Assembly: GCA_025464045.1 (NCBI GenBank)
Contig: JAODBQ010000170.1
Coordinates: 1-14,053, forward strand
DNA length: 14,053 nucleotides
DNA from: Ilumatobacteraceae bacterium
Lineage (GTDB): Bacteria; Actinomycetota; Acidimicrobiia; Acidimicrobiales; Ilumatobacteraceae
Direction: 5' to 3'
The notes under the pieces are model-generated. The model did not search any database and was not told the origin of the DNA. It was given only the letters and a program-made list of their open reading frames with translations. The position numbers and the translations under genes were made by a program. Below, in pieces: positions 6,744 through 14,053 of this stretch. Positions within the stretch are counted from its first letter, which is position 1. Every line of letters starts with the position of its first letter.

Positions 6744-7441
6744 TGAACGTCGACGTCGAACCGGCTGCGCGTGTCGCGCGTGTCGCCCAGGAGCGCGGCG
6801 TCCTCACCCGCCAGGCGCTGCTCGACGCGGCCTTGCACGAGTTCGCCGCCGCGGGGTTCGACGCAGCGTCGACTCGAGCGATCGCCGCCCGCGCCGGGGT
6901 GCGCCAGGGTCAACTGACGTACCACTTCGAGTCGAAGGACGTGCTGTGGCGGGCCGCGGTGGATCATCTCTTCGGACGGTTCGATGACGAGTTCGCGGCG
7001 GCGCTCGAGCCCGGTTCCGAGGCCGACCCAGCGGCAGTGCTCGCGAGGAGCATCCGTGCGCTCGTCCGTTCGGTCGCGCGCCTTCCGGAGCTCAACCGGA
7101 TCATGGTGCACGAAGCCACCGCCGACTCCGATCGCCTGGCCTGGATCGTCGAGACTCACGTGCGAGCACGATTCGAGCAGCTCGGGATGCTGTGGCGGGA
7201 GGTACGCGAGAGCGGCGCGACCGAGCTCGACGCCGACCCCGTCGTCATCTACTACACGGTGCTGGGGGCGGCGTCCTTGCTCTACGTGAACGCCGCCGAA
7301 GCACGACGGTTGCTCGGCCGAAGTGGCGCGGACGACGTCATCAGCGACGCGTTGATCACGTCGCATGCCGACACCCTCGTCGCAATGCTGCTCGGACCGA
7401 GCGCAGCGCGAACACGCACTCACACCGAGAAAGGGCGCTGA
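6743..7441 (+). CDS. TetR-family transcriptional regulator of the aromatic cassette
   Basis: A 232-residue protein. The N-terminal DNA-binding domain covers about 20-68: LTRQALLDAALHEFAAAGFD, then the helix-turn-helix ASTRAIAARAGVRQGQLTYHF and the usual ESKDVLWRAAV. The C-terminal helical ligand-binding part has no feature that tells the effector. The GTG start coincides with the predicted transcription start. It is first in a four-gene run (gap of five bases to the next gene), so it probably represses its own operon until an aromatic compound or CoA ester binds. The effector is not predictable. Confidence 0.88.
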   Translation: MNVDVEPAARVARVAQERGVLTRQALLDAALHEFAAAGFDAASTRAIAARAGVRQGQLTYHFESKDVLWRAAVDHLFGRFDDEFAAALEPGSEADPAAVLARSIRALVRSVARLPELNRIMVHEATADSDRLAWIVETHVRARFEQLGMLWREVRESGATELDADPVVIYYTVLGAASLLYVNAAEARRLLGRSGADDVISDALITSHADTLVAMLLGPSAARTRTHTEKGR

Positions 7442-7446
7442 GACCG

Positions 7447-8325
7447 ATGGGATATCGATTCGCGAACGTGGACGGCCGCGCTGCGCTCATCCACCGTGAC
7501 CACTACTACGACGTCGCGACCATCAGCAACGGTTCCCTCCCGAGCGATCCGATGGACGCGCTCCGCCACGCCGCCGAACTGTCGACCCTGTCGTCCACGC
7601 TCACCGAACGGAAGGCCGCCGGTCTCGTCGCCGATGTGGTGCTCGGACCTCCGGTGCCGCGCCCGCAGAAGTCGTTCGGGATCGGTCTCAACTATGCCGA
7701 CCATGCCGCCGAGGGCTCGATGCAGGTATCCGTGAACCCGCTGGTGTTCACCAAGTTCCCGTCGTGCCTCGTCGGCCCGACAGCCGACGTGGAGCTGCGG
7801 AGCGACTTCTGTGACTACGAGGGTGAGCTCGTCGTCGTGATCGGAAGCGGCGGCAAGGACATCCCCGTCGACGATGCCTGGCACCATGTCGCCGGCGTGA
7901 CGGTCGGGCAGGACATCTCGGACCGCGCGGTGCAGTTCGCCGCGAACCCCCCACATTTCGATCTGGGGAAGTCGTTCGATACCTTCGGCCCGATCGGGCC
8001 AATGCTCGTGTCCACGGACGCGATCGTCGACTTTGGCGCGTTGCGTGTCGTCACGAGCGTCAACGGCGAGGAACGCCAGAACGACACCGTCGCGAACTTG
8101 ATCTTCGACGTGCCGACGCTGATCGCGTACCTGTCGCAGATCACCACCTTGGTCACCGGCGACCTGATCTTCACCGGCACCCCGGCTGGCGTCGGCGCCG
8201 CCCAGGGCAAGTTCCTCGCCGACGGCGACGTGATCGTCACGACCATCGACGAGATCGGATCGATCTGCAACAGCTGCGTTCGGGTCAGCGATCATCACTC
8301 GCCGGGCGACCGACGGATCACCTGA
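7447..8325 (+). CDS. fumarylacetoacetate hydrolase-family enzyme
   Basis: A 292-residue protein with the FAH C-terminal fold: FGIGLNYADHAAEG (77-90), KFPSCLVGP (103-111), DYEGELVVVIG (123-133), VTVGQDISDRAVQ (151-163), GKSFDTFGPIGP (174-185) and DLIFTGTPAGVG (239-250). Glu125 and Glu127 with Asp156 give the metal triad with the same E-x-E then 29-residue spacing as human FAHD1 (Glu71, Glu73, Asp102, from memory). Family members hydrolyse C-C bonds of acylpyruvates, or decarboxylate or isomerise ring-cleavage products. Next to an extradiol dioxygenase, a step after meta-cleavage is likely. ATG at 7447 follows the TetR stop closely, with AAAGGG about ten bases upstream. The exact reaction is uncertain. 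Confidence 0.87.
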   Translation: MGYRFANVDGRAALIHRDHYYDVATISNGSLPSDPMDALRHAAELSTLSSTLTERKAAGLVADVVLGPPVPRPQKSFGIGLNYADHAAEGSMQVSVNPLVFTKFPSCLVGPTADVELRSDFCDYEGELVVVIGSGGKDIPVDDAWHHVAGVTVGQDISDRAVQFAANPPHFDLGKSFDTFGPIGPMLVSTDAIVDFGALRVVTSVNGEERQNDTVANLIFDVPTLIAYLSQITTLVTGDLIFTGTPAGVGAAQGKFLADGDVIVTTIDEIGSICNSCVRVSDHHSPGDRRIT

Positions 8326-8343
8326 GAGGAGCTCACCACCATC

Positions 8344-9270
8344 ATGGGCATCAACGTCAACGACGTCGCGTTCGTCCGCTTCCGTGTTCCTGACCTCGAC
8401 GTCATGCAGGGCTTCCTCGAGGAGTTCGGCATGCGGTGCGCGCTGCGGACCCAGGACACGCTCTACATGCGAGGGACCGACGACGAGGGATTCGTCCACG
8501 TCAGTCACCTCGGCGGCCAAGCGGGATTCATCGGGCTCGCGTTCGAAGCCACGTCGGCGGCGGACCTCGACGAGCTCGCAACCCACGATGAGTTCTCGGA
8601 CGTCGTCGATCTGGATGGACCCGGCGGAGGCCGCGCGGTGCGCGCGACGGATCCGAACGGCTTCCAGGTCGAGGTCGTCGCGGCACGGGGCTCGGTCGGC
8701 AGGCTGCCCGCGCCGACGGCCGCGCTTCGCAACGACTCCACCACCCAGCCGCGCAGGGGTGCAGCCGCGGTGGTCGGGTCGGGCCCGTCGCACGTCAAGC
8801 GGCTCGGTCACTGCGTCCTCAACGTCATCGACTTCCGAGCCAGCGAAGCGTGGTACAAGCACCACTTCGGTCTTGTCACATCCGACGAGATCCGACTGGA
8901 CGAGCACGCCGCGCTCGGCGCCTTCTTACGCTGCGACCAGGGTGAGCGGTACGTCGACCACCACACCGTGTTCCTGCTCGGTGTCGGCAAGGCCGGGCTC
9001 AACCACGCCGCGTTCGAGGTGTCCGACTTCGACGACCTCATGGCCGGTCACACCCACCTCACCAGCCACGAGCGTCATCACCAATGGGGGATCGGCCGGC
9101 ACCTCCTCGGCAGCCAGATCTACGACTACTGGCTCGACCCGTACGGCCACATGATCGAGCACTGGACCGACGGCGACGTGTTCAACAACACGACACCACC
9201 CAACATCGCCGGTCTCGCCAGCGTGATCGGCTCACACTGGGGTCCCACGCACGGGGCGCCGCCAACCTGA
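8344..9270 (+). CDS. type I extradiol (catechol-type) dioxygenase
   Basis: A 308-residue, two-domain vicinal oxygen chelate protein: an N-terminal domain (about 5-112) and a catalytic C-terminal domain (about 150-275). Iron ligands are His156 (LGHCVLNV), His221 (LNHAAFEV) and Glu272 (HMIEHWTDGD). Aligned by spacing with BphC (His146, His210, Glu260; catalytic His195, His241, Tyr250), the helper residues are also present: His206, His253 and Tyr262. It should insert O2 beside the two hydroxyls of a catechol and open the ring (meta-cleavage). The length and both domains match 2,3-dihydroxybiphenyl/HsaC-type enzymes, but the substrate cannot be read. GAGAGGAG at 8324-8331 is a little far from ATG 8344. 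The gene lies 18 bases after the FAH-family gene. Confidence 0.9.
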   Translation: MGINVNDVAFVRFRVPDLDVMQGFLEEFGMRCALRTQDTLYMRGTDDEGFVHVSHLGGQAGFIGLAFEATSAADLDELATHDEFSDVVDLDGPGGGRAVRATDPNGFQVEVVAARGSVGRLPAPTAALRNDSTTQPRRGAAAVVGSGPSHVKRLGHCVLNVIDFRASEAWYKHHFGLVTSDEIRLDEHAALGAFLRCDQGERYVDHHTVFLLGVGKAGLNHAAFEVSDFDDLMAGHTHLTSHERHHQWGIGRHLLGSQIYDYWLDPYGHMIEHWTDGDVFNNTTPPNIAGLASVIGSHWGPTHGAPPT

Positions 9271-9276
9271 AACGAT

Positions 9277-9283
9277 GGAGGAG
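9277..9283 (+). promoter_or_regulatory. ribosome binding site favouring the 9287 start
   Basis: GGAGGAG lies three to five bases before ATG 9287. It also lies inside the reading frame of an ATG at 9275, so the later ATG is the better start. Confidence 0.6.
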
Positions 9284-9286
9284 TCC

Positions 9287-9853
9287 ATGGCGTTGCTACC
9301 GCTGTCCACCACACCCTTCGAGGTGCCGACCGATCGTGACATGCTCCCGTCCGAACGGCGCAAGTTCGTCGACACGCACCGGACCTGCGTCCTGGCCTAC
9401 GCACGACGCGAGGACGGTCCGGCCCAGTCCGTCGTGTACTACGTGCCGACCGACGAGGGGGAACTGCTGATCGCGACGATGCAGGCGCGGGCGAAGACCA
9501 ACGCCGTCGAACGCCTCGGCAAGGTGAGCGTGCTCGTCCTCGACGAACGATGGCCGATGAGCTACCTCCAGGTGTACTGCGACGCAGTCGTCGACCGAGA
9601 TCCGACGTTGGTCGTCGACCTGATGATGGCCGTCGGCGAACGCATGTCCGGCCAGCCGGTCGGTGCCGACGCACGTCCCTTCGTCGAGCAGATGGCCAAG
9701 GACGAAGGGCGCGTCGCGCTGCGCTGCCGCCCGTACGCCACGTTCGCCACCCCACCACGACATCTCCACCGCAACGACCAGCCGGAGAGGATCACCCACT
9801 GGCTGTCCCGGTCCGTGCCGTGGACGGCGACCGACTCGGACGCCGACGACTGA
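9287..9853 (+). CDS. PPOX (pyridoxamine 5'-phosphate oxidase-like) split-barrel flavoprotein
   Basis: A 188-residue protein with the split-barrel start LPSERRKFVDTHRTCVLAYA, a central strand pattern (SVVYYVPTDEGELLIATM), a QARAKTNAVERLGKVSVLVLD segment that in this family lies by the flavin phosphate (R-x-K-x-x-N), and YLQVYCDAVVD. Such proteins bind FMN or the deazaflavin F420, both used in actinobacteria; the sequence does not let me choose. As the fourth gene of the TetR operon it may reduce or oxidise an intermediate of the aromatic route or supply reduced flavin, which is inference. The start at 9287 is preferred over 9275 because of the ribosome site. The family call is good; the function is open. 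Confidence 0.78.
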   Translation: MALLPLSTTPFEVPTDRDMLPSERRKFVDTHRTCVLAYARREDGPAQSVVYYVPTDEGELLIATMQARAKTNAVERLGKVSVLVLDERWPMSYLQVYCDAVVDRDPTLVVDLMMAVGERMSGQPVGADARPFVEQMAKDEGRVALRCRPYATFATPPRHLHRNDQPERITHWLSRSVPWTATDSDADD

Positions 9854-9908
9854 CTGATCAACGAGCGGTTGCTCCGATGCCGCGCTTCAGTGCCGGCGAC
9901 CTCCTGCC

Positions 9909-9920
9909 GATAGTCGCGGT
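9909..9920 (+). promoter_or_regulatory. possible leaderless -10 element of the GGDEF-EAL gene
   Basis: GATAGT at 9909-9914 followed by six bases and ATG at 9921, the same geometry as the TetR promoter. The upstream TTCAGT (9886-9891) is only a weak -35. Against this, a G-run at 9923-9928 could serve an in-frame GTG at 9936. Confidence 0.3.
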
Positions 9921-11744
9921 ATGGGGGGATGGCCGGTGAACCGCGATGTGAATGGGTTGCGCCGGGACGTCGTGTTCGGCGGGGCCTTGATCAATCTGTT
10001 CGCGGTGGTCGTGATCATCACAGCTGCACCACTGGGCCTCGGCTCCGACGGCACGATGGCAGCAGGCCTCGCACTGAGCGCGGGGACCGCAGTGGTCGGG
10101 CTCGCACTGGTGCTCCTGTTGTGGCGGACCGAGCAGGCCGGCCTCCTGGTGCTCTTCCCCCTGGCGTTGTTGGCAGCGCTGATCGGCCTGGTCGCGGTGG
10201 GACCCGGCTGGGCAACGAACTACACCGGCTTCATCACGTTGGCCATCCTGTACGTGGGTCTGACGCAGCGCCGCCGAGTCGTTGTCGAGCTGGTCGCAAT
10301 CGCCTTCCCGTGTTGGCTGCTGTGCCAGACGGAGATCACTGCGCCCATCGTCGTCCGTGCCACCATCGTCGTGGGGATCTGGCTGTTGACCGGACTCGCA
10401 CTGGCGTCGCGCACCGCTCGGGACCGGGCGAGGACCGTCGAGCTCGTCGATCGGGCCAACACGGATGATCTCACGGGACTCGTCGGACGGCACTACCTGT
10501 CCCAGCTGATCGATCAGGCCCTCGGCACGTCGTCTGGGCTGGACTCGACCCTGCTGGTCATCGACCTCGACGACTTCAAGAGCGTCAACGACACGCTCGG
10601 CCACGGCGCTGGCGACGAGCTCTTGATCTCGATCGCCAGTCGGATCCTTGCCGCGTTTCGATCGGTCGACGTCTGCGCCCGCCTCGGCGGTGACGAGTTC
10701 GCGGTCCTGATCCGCGACACGGACCTGTCCCAAGCAGATGACGCCGCGGTTCGACTGCTCGAGCGGATCGCTCAGCCGGTGATCCTCCCTGGTGGGCGTG
10801 TGGCCGTGACGGCCAGCATCGGCGTCGCGGGCCTGGATGGCGCGAGGAACGGTCAGGAGGTCTTGCACCACGCCGACCTCGCCATGTACGACGCCAAGGC
10901 GAACGGTCGGAACCAGTCGTCGATCTTCCACCGCGAGTTGAGCGACCGACGGACTGCCCGCCTCCAGCTCGAGGCCGACCTGCGCTCCGGGCTGACGCGG
11001 AGCGAGTTCGAGCTCTACTACCAGCCGATCGTGCACCTGCAAACCGGTGCCGTCGTCGGCACCGAAGCGCTGCTGCGGTGGAACCACCCCGTACGCGGTC
11101 TCCTCGCGCCGGACCAGTTCCTCAGCGTCTCGCAGGACATCGGCGTGATCGTCGCGCTCGGCGACTGGATCCTCGATCAAGCATGCGAGCAAGCAGTCCG
11201 CTGGCAACCAGCAGATCCGGCACACGCGGTCAGCATGGCCGTCAACGTGTCCGCGCCAGAGATGCTCAGCACGAACTTCGTGCCGCGGGTTCGCGCCGCA
11301 CTTGCACGCAGCGGGCTGCCGGGTCGGCTGCTGGTGCTCGAGATCACCGAACGACTGCTCGTCACAGACGCGCCACTCGTCCGAGCCCGGATCCACGAGC
11401 TGCGCCAGCTGGGCGTACGCATCGCCATCGACGACTTCGGTACCGGCTACTCCTCACTCGCGTATCTACGTGAGCTCCCGGCCGACATCCTCAAGATCGA
11501 TCAGAGCTTCGTCAAACCGCTCGGCATCGACTCCCAAGCCGTCGCACTCCTCAAGTCGATCATCGCCATCGCCAACGCCGTGCACCTGGCGATCGTCGTG
11601 GAGGGCGTGGAGACACGCACCCAGGCAAACATCCTCAGCGCACTCGGCTGCGAAGTCGCGCAAGGGCACCTCTTCGCGGTGGCACAACCGGCGAACGACG
11701 TCCAGACGATCCTCACGCTGAACAGCCGCGATCCGATCTCCTGA
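9921..11744 (+). CDS. membrane-bound GGDEF-EAL cyclic-di-GMP synthase/phosphodiesterase
   Basis: A 607-residue protein. Residues about 17-163 hold five or so hydrophobic helices with no recognised sensor name. The GGDEF domain (about 178-335) has DLTGL, DLDDFKSVNDTLGHGAGDELL, an intact RLGGDEF (254-260) and an RxxD inhibition site RSVD (247-250) five residues earlier. The EAL domain (about 350-597) keeps Glu382 in TEALLRW, Asn442 (VNVSA), Glu474 (LEITERL), Asp504-Asp505 (IDDFGTGYSS), Lys525 (KIDQSF), Glu561 (VVEGVET) and Gln581. Both halves should therefore be catalytically able: making c-di-GMP from GTP and cleaving it to pGpG. Which activity wins cannot be told. A GTG at 9936 is an alternative start. 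It stands alone between the aromatic operon and a convergent monooxygenase. Confidence 0.93.
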   Translation: MGGWPVNRDVNGLRRDVVFGGALINLFAVVVIITAAPLGLGSDGTMAAGLALSAGTAVVGLALVLLLWRTEQAGLLVLFPLALLAALIGLVAVGPGWATNYTGFITLAILYVGLTQRRRVVVELVAIAFPCWLLCQTEITAPIVVRATIVVGIWLLTGLALASRTARDRARTVELVDRANTDDLTGLVGRHYLSQLIDQALGTSSGLDSTLLVIDLDDFKSVNDTLGHGAGDELLISIASRILAAFRSVDVCARLGGDEFAVLIRDTDLSQADDAAVRLLERIAQPVILPGGRVAVTASIGVAGLDGARNGQEVLHHADLAMYDAKANGRNQSSIFHRELSDRRTARLQLEADLRSGLTRSEFELYYQPIVHLQTGAVVGTEALLRWNHPVRGLLAPDQFLSVSQDIGVIVALGDWILDQACEQAVRWQPADPAHAVSMAVNVSAPEMLSTNFVPRVRAALARSGLPGRLLVLEITERLLVTDAPLVRARIHELRQLGVRIAIDDFGTGYSSLAYLRELPADILKIDQSFVKPLGIDSQAVALLKSIIAIANAVHLAIVVEGVETRTQANILSALGCEVAQGHLFAVAQPANDVQTILTLNSRDPIS

Positions 11745-11749
11745 CCGAC

Positions 11750-11808
11750 CCGGCGGGCACCAGCTCGATCACGCTCGACGTCGCTCGCCGGCCACCACGA
11801 CACCGGCG
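11750..11808. terminator. possible stem-loops between convergent genes
   Basis: CCGGCGGGC (11750-11758) can pair with GCTCGCCGG (11783-11791) with one weak pair, and CGCCGG (11786-11791) can alternatively pair with CCGGCG (11803-11808) across an 11-base loop. Two mutually exclusive GC stems between a plus gene ending at 11744 and a minus gene ending at 11814 suit transcription ends, but no U-run is present. Confidence 0.3.
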
Positions 11809-11813
11809 GTCTC

Positions 11814-13004
11814 TCAGAACCTCGTGACGGGGGCGATGCCCAGGAGGAGCCGTCCCACCTTGTCGTAGACGCGATCGGGGTGGGCGTTGATGTGCAGTGG
11901 CATGGCCATCACGTCGCGGTAGCGGCGCTCGAACGAGCCGCTCTCGCGCAGCCCGTTGCCGCCGAGCACGGCGAGCACGTGGTCCATCGCCTCGCGACAC
12001 AGCCGCAGCGCTTGCGCCGAATGGGCGAGCTGGCGCGTGTAGTCGGCTTCCGTGGGCGGAGCTCCAGCTGCGATGCGACCGTCGACCTCGGCGCAGCCGA
12101 CCGCGACGGCGGCCTCCGCGGCGGCGACCATCGCCCACGCCTCGCCGAGGCGCATCGGCACCATCGGCATGTCGACCATCGCCGCGCCCATGATCGCGCG
12201 GCGATCGCGAACCCCACGGGCCGCATCCTCCACGGCGGCGCCGGCCGCGCCCGTCGCCTGCGCCGCGAGCCACAGATCCGACAGCCCGACCCAGTCCTCC
12301 CGGTAGCGCGGGTTGATGACGGGATGAGCCTCATCGCGGTACATCTCGGCCCGGTTGGCGGCGTACCAGACGGCGCAGCGGGCCAGCGGGACGCGCGAGG
12401 CGTCGTGATGCACGGTGTCCGTCGCCGAGGCGCGCACCGCCATGCCGTCCCACGTCGGTTCGATGCGAACCGTGGGTTCGTCGAGGCGGACGATCGTGAA
12501 GCGCAGATCGGGTGGCTTCGACGGCTTCCCGGTGGCGCCGTCGACCAGCGCGAACGCGACGCCTGTCCATTCGCCGTACCGGCAGCCCGACCCGAACGTG
12601 GTCGGACCCGTGACGACGACCTCGTCGCCTGCCGGATCGAGCCGTCCGTACACCTGCGAGCCCGCGCCCGCCGGGAAGCAGACCCACTCGCGCCGCTCCA
12701 CGATCGACTGCAGCAGATCCGCGTTCGCGACGCCGAGCGTGCCGGCGAACAGATGGAACACGCTCAGGTGGTTCCACAGGCACCAGGCGGTCGAGCCGCA
12801 CGCGGCCGCGATCGCTGCCAGCTCGCGTGCGATGTCGCCAACCGTCGAGCCGAGCCCGCCGATCTCCGGCGACGCCGCCATCGTGATCAGCGGCGATTCC
12901 TTGATCGCGGCGATGACCTCGGGCGCAACCGAGCGCGTGCGGTCAGCCGCGACGGCCTGGGCCGCGATCAGCGGTATGACGTCGGCACACAGCAAGTCCC
13001 CCAC
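11814..13004 (-). CDS. group D flavin-dependent monooxygenase (acyl-CoA dehydrogenase fold, HsaA-like)
   Basis: A 396-residue protein. Family landmarks: SPEIGGLGSTVGDIARELAA (45-64), STAWCLWNHLSVFHL (71-85), FGSGCRYGEWTGVAF (137-151), TWDGMAVRASATDTV (184-198, a variant of the usual W-x-MR-x-TGS block), LGGNGLRESGSFERRYRD (347-364) and MPLHINAHPD (368-377), where a His near 371 could be the active-site base as in HsaA. Members use reduced FMN from a separate reductase to hydroxylate phenols or oxidise sulfur and nitrogen compounds; a few act as true dehydrogenases. The length fits the family. GTG at 13004 is chosen because the protein likeness begins just after it and a -10-like element lies exactly six bases before. 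Longer upstream readings are Arg-rich and not protein-like. No flavin reductase is seen beside it. Confidence 0.85.
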   Translation of the reverse strand: MGDLLCADVIPLIAAQAVAADRTRSVAPEVIAAIKESPLITMAASPEIGGLGSTVGDIARELAAIAAACGSTAWCLWNHLSVFHLFAGTLGVANADLLQSIVERREWVCFPAGAGSQVYGRLDPAGDEVVVTGPTTFGSGCRYGEWTGVAFALVDGATGKPSKPPDLRFTIVRLDEPTVRIEPTWDGMAVRASATDTVHHDASRVPLARCAVWYAANRAEMYRDEAHPVINPRYREDWVGLSDLWLAAQATGAAGAAVEDAARGVRDRRAIMGAAMVDMPMVPMRLGEAWAMVAAAEAAVAVGCAEVDGRIAAGAPPTEADYTRQLAHSAQALRLCREAMDHVLAVLGGNGLRESGSFERRYRDVMAMPLHINAHPDRVYDKVGRLLLGIAPVTRF

Positions 13005-13016
13005 GGCCCGACTGTA
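13005..13016 (-). promoter_or_regulatory. leaderless -10 element of the group D monooxygenase
   Basis: Reading leftwards, TACAGT (13016 to 13011) is followed by six bases and then the GTG at 13004, placing the transcription start on the start codon. No -35 element is evident and no ribosome site is present, a common pattern for actinobacterial leaderless genes (TANNNT). Confidence 0.5.
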
Positions 13017-13387
13017 ACGATGGGCTCCGTCCGTCCGCCCACCGCACTGCCGCCGTCGGAGCTTGCCTGCGTCGCTGATCGTCCGAGCTGGCCACGGTGG
13101 GCGTGTCGGTCGAACGCCGTGGTGTCGAGGACGAACTCGTGGTCGCGCACGCCGAGGTGACATGCTCCGGCCTTCCGCCAGGTGGACGCGACCAGTTGGA
13201 TCTGGCGGAATGCGAGAACCGCTCAAGGTCCGAGGTGATCGTGCCGATGACGAGCCATGGCTCTCCATCGCTCGCGTGCTCGACTGTTCAGGGCACGGTG
13301 CCCCGGGCGCCCAACGCCGCAAGCGAGGTTTCCCGACGGCAGGTCGAACGCGCGGCGTGACCCAGCTGCTCGGCTGTGCTCGTACCC
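13017..13387. other. gene-poor stretch between divergent monooxygenase and sensor genes
   Basis: Several open frames cross this stretch, as expected in GC-rich DNA, but none shows a family resemblance, a ribosome site or natural amino-acid composition. The best plus-strand frame (about 13097-13360) contains ECENRSRSEVIVPMTSH, which I do not recognise. It probably holds the promoters of both flanking genes. No RNA gene or repeat was seen. Confidence 0.45.
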
Positions 13388-14053
13388 ATGAACACGCAGA
13401 TCCAACCCACCCGCGGTGCAGACGTCGCGACCGAACCGGACGCGGAAGCCGCAACGACGGTCGGCATTGCCGCCACGAAGCCGCCGCGTGTGCGCCGGCG
13501 GCCGCTGGCGGTTCAGACGATCGTCGCGGTGCTGCTGCTGGCCGTCGTCGCGATTGGTTCGTTCGTCGTCGTGGACCGTGTGATCCGCAATCAGCACGAT
13601 CGGGTGCTGGAGAAGCGCTCTGGCGAGGTCGCGGCGCTGGTGAGCTCCGCGTTGAGCGAGGTCCGTTCCGCGCTCGGGGTGCTCGATTCGCTCGTCGACC
13701 CGAACGACCAGGTGGCCTTCGACAAGGCCAGCAGTTCGCTGCTGACTGGCGCGGTGCGCGCGGTCGGGCGAGCCGACCGTGAGGCTGCAGGTGGATTCGT
13801 CATCGGCGCCGGCTCGGGAGACCTGGTCGTCGGCGCGCCGGTCGCGGGTGACCGCGCCGACCTGCTTCGGCGTGCGTTCGGCGCCGATGATGTTGTCTCT
13901 GGGGTCATCTCGACGAACGAGGGACCACGACTCGTCTTCGCGTTGGCCCAGTCCAGCTCGTCCCGCGTCGTCTTCCGAGAGACCGCCATCACCCCACCCA
14001 GGTCGCTACGACTGTTCTTGGTCAACCCTTTGGTGATCTTCAGCTGAGTCTCT
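13388..14053 (+). CDS. N-terminal extracytoplasmic sensor region of a receptor, partial, with apparent frameshift
   Basis: The start at ATG 13388 gives a cytoplasmic tail of about 35 residues, a basic RVRRRPLAV and a membrane helix TIVAVLLLAVVAIGSFVVVD. Then comes a mixed helical/strand domain (RNQHDRVLEKRSGEVAALVS ... GGFVIGAGSGDLVVGAPVAG ... GPRLVFALAQ) typical of outside sensor domains of histidine kinases, GGDEF enzymes or chemoreceptors. The signalling part lies beyond the window, so the output type is unknown. The straight reading ends at TGA 14045-14047 with a poor tail. Adding one C in the CCCC run at about 13993-13996 instead gives ETAITPTQVATTVLGQPF followed by GDLQLSL to the window end, which looks like natural protein. 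GTG at 13376 is a possible earlier start. Confidence 0.6.

Noticed and set aside
7420..8907. Minus-strand open frame of 495 codons across the FAH and dioxygenase genes
   Set aside because: It spans two genes with strong catalytic-residue evidence on the plus strand. Its composition (many Arg, Asp, Val, His) is that of a shadow frame.
9858..11396. Minus-strand open frame of 512 codons across the GGDEF-EAL gene
   Set aside because: The plus strand holds intact GGDEF and EAL motifs; the minus translation is rich in Gln/Asp/Arg and shows nothing recognisable.
13005..13016. Longer N terminus for the monooxygenase (upstream to 13454)
   Set aside because: The upstream translation is Arg/Pro-rich and not protein-like; family likeness begins right after the GTG at 13004.
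11880..13160. Plus-strand open frame of 426 codons across the monooxygenase
   Set aside because: Arg/His-rich shadow with no motifs; the minus strand matches the acyl-CoA dehydrogenase-like family along its full length.

Overview
This is a high-GC window (roughly 65-70% by eye) of dense bacterial genes with strong G/C third-position preference. TetR, SARP/BTAD-type and heavily oxidative gene content, together with GTG/TTG starts and apparent leaderless transcripts, point to an actinobacterium. A marine or freshwater acidimicrobial (Ilumatobacter-like) lineage is my best guess, but no marker gene proves it.

Layout. (1) 1-790, minus: remnant of a SARP/BTAD regulator with an AAA/P-loop module, broken by apparent frameshifts and without a recognisable N-terminal DNA-binding domain. 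(2) 1112-2185, plus: SAM-dependent methyltransferase. (3) 2186-2411: gene-free gap between convergent genes, filled with short direct and inverted repeats. (4) 2412-4476, minus: a VIT/CCC1-family metal transporter followed by a haem oxygenase of the MpaB/latex-clearing-protein superfamily. (5) 4581-6683, plus, divergent from (4): a compact redox operon made of a four-histidine ferric-reductase-like membrane cytochrome b, a membrane-anchored FMN-binding protein with a flavinylation motif, and the ApbE flavin transferase that would load it. (6) 6743-9853, plus: a TetR regulator, a fumarylacetoacetate-hydrolase-family enzyme, a two-domain extradiol dioxygenase and a PPOX split-barrel flavoprotein. 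This is an aromatic meta-cleavage cassette read from a promoter placed for leaderless translation. (7) 9921-11744, plus: a membrane GGDEF-EAL cyclic-di-GMP enzyme with both active sites intact. (8) 11814-13004, minus: a group D flavin monooxygenase (HsaA/acyl-CoA dehydrogenase fold). (9) 13388 to the right edge, plus: the extracytoplasmic sensor part of a receptor, with an apparent single-base frameshift near its visible end.

How the parts may work together. The strongest system is (5): electrons from the membrane would pass through two b haems to a covalently flavinylated outward-facing domain. The divergent VIT-type transporter suggests an iron or manganese link, with a small perfect palindrome in the shared intergenic region as a candidate operator. 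Cassette (6) plus monooxygenase (8) could supply hydroxylation and ring cleavage of a phenolic substrate, but they are separated by (7) and the substrate cannot be read from sequence.

The frameshifts inferred near both edges (about 129, about 786, about 13993) are single-base and lie in or next to short runs, so base-calling or assembly error is as likely as true gene decay.
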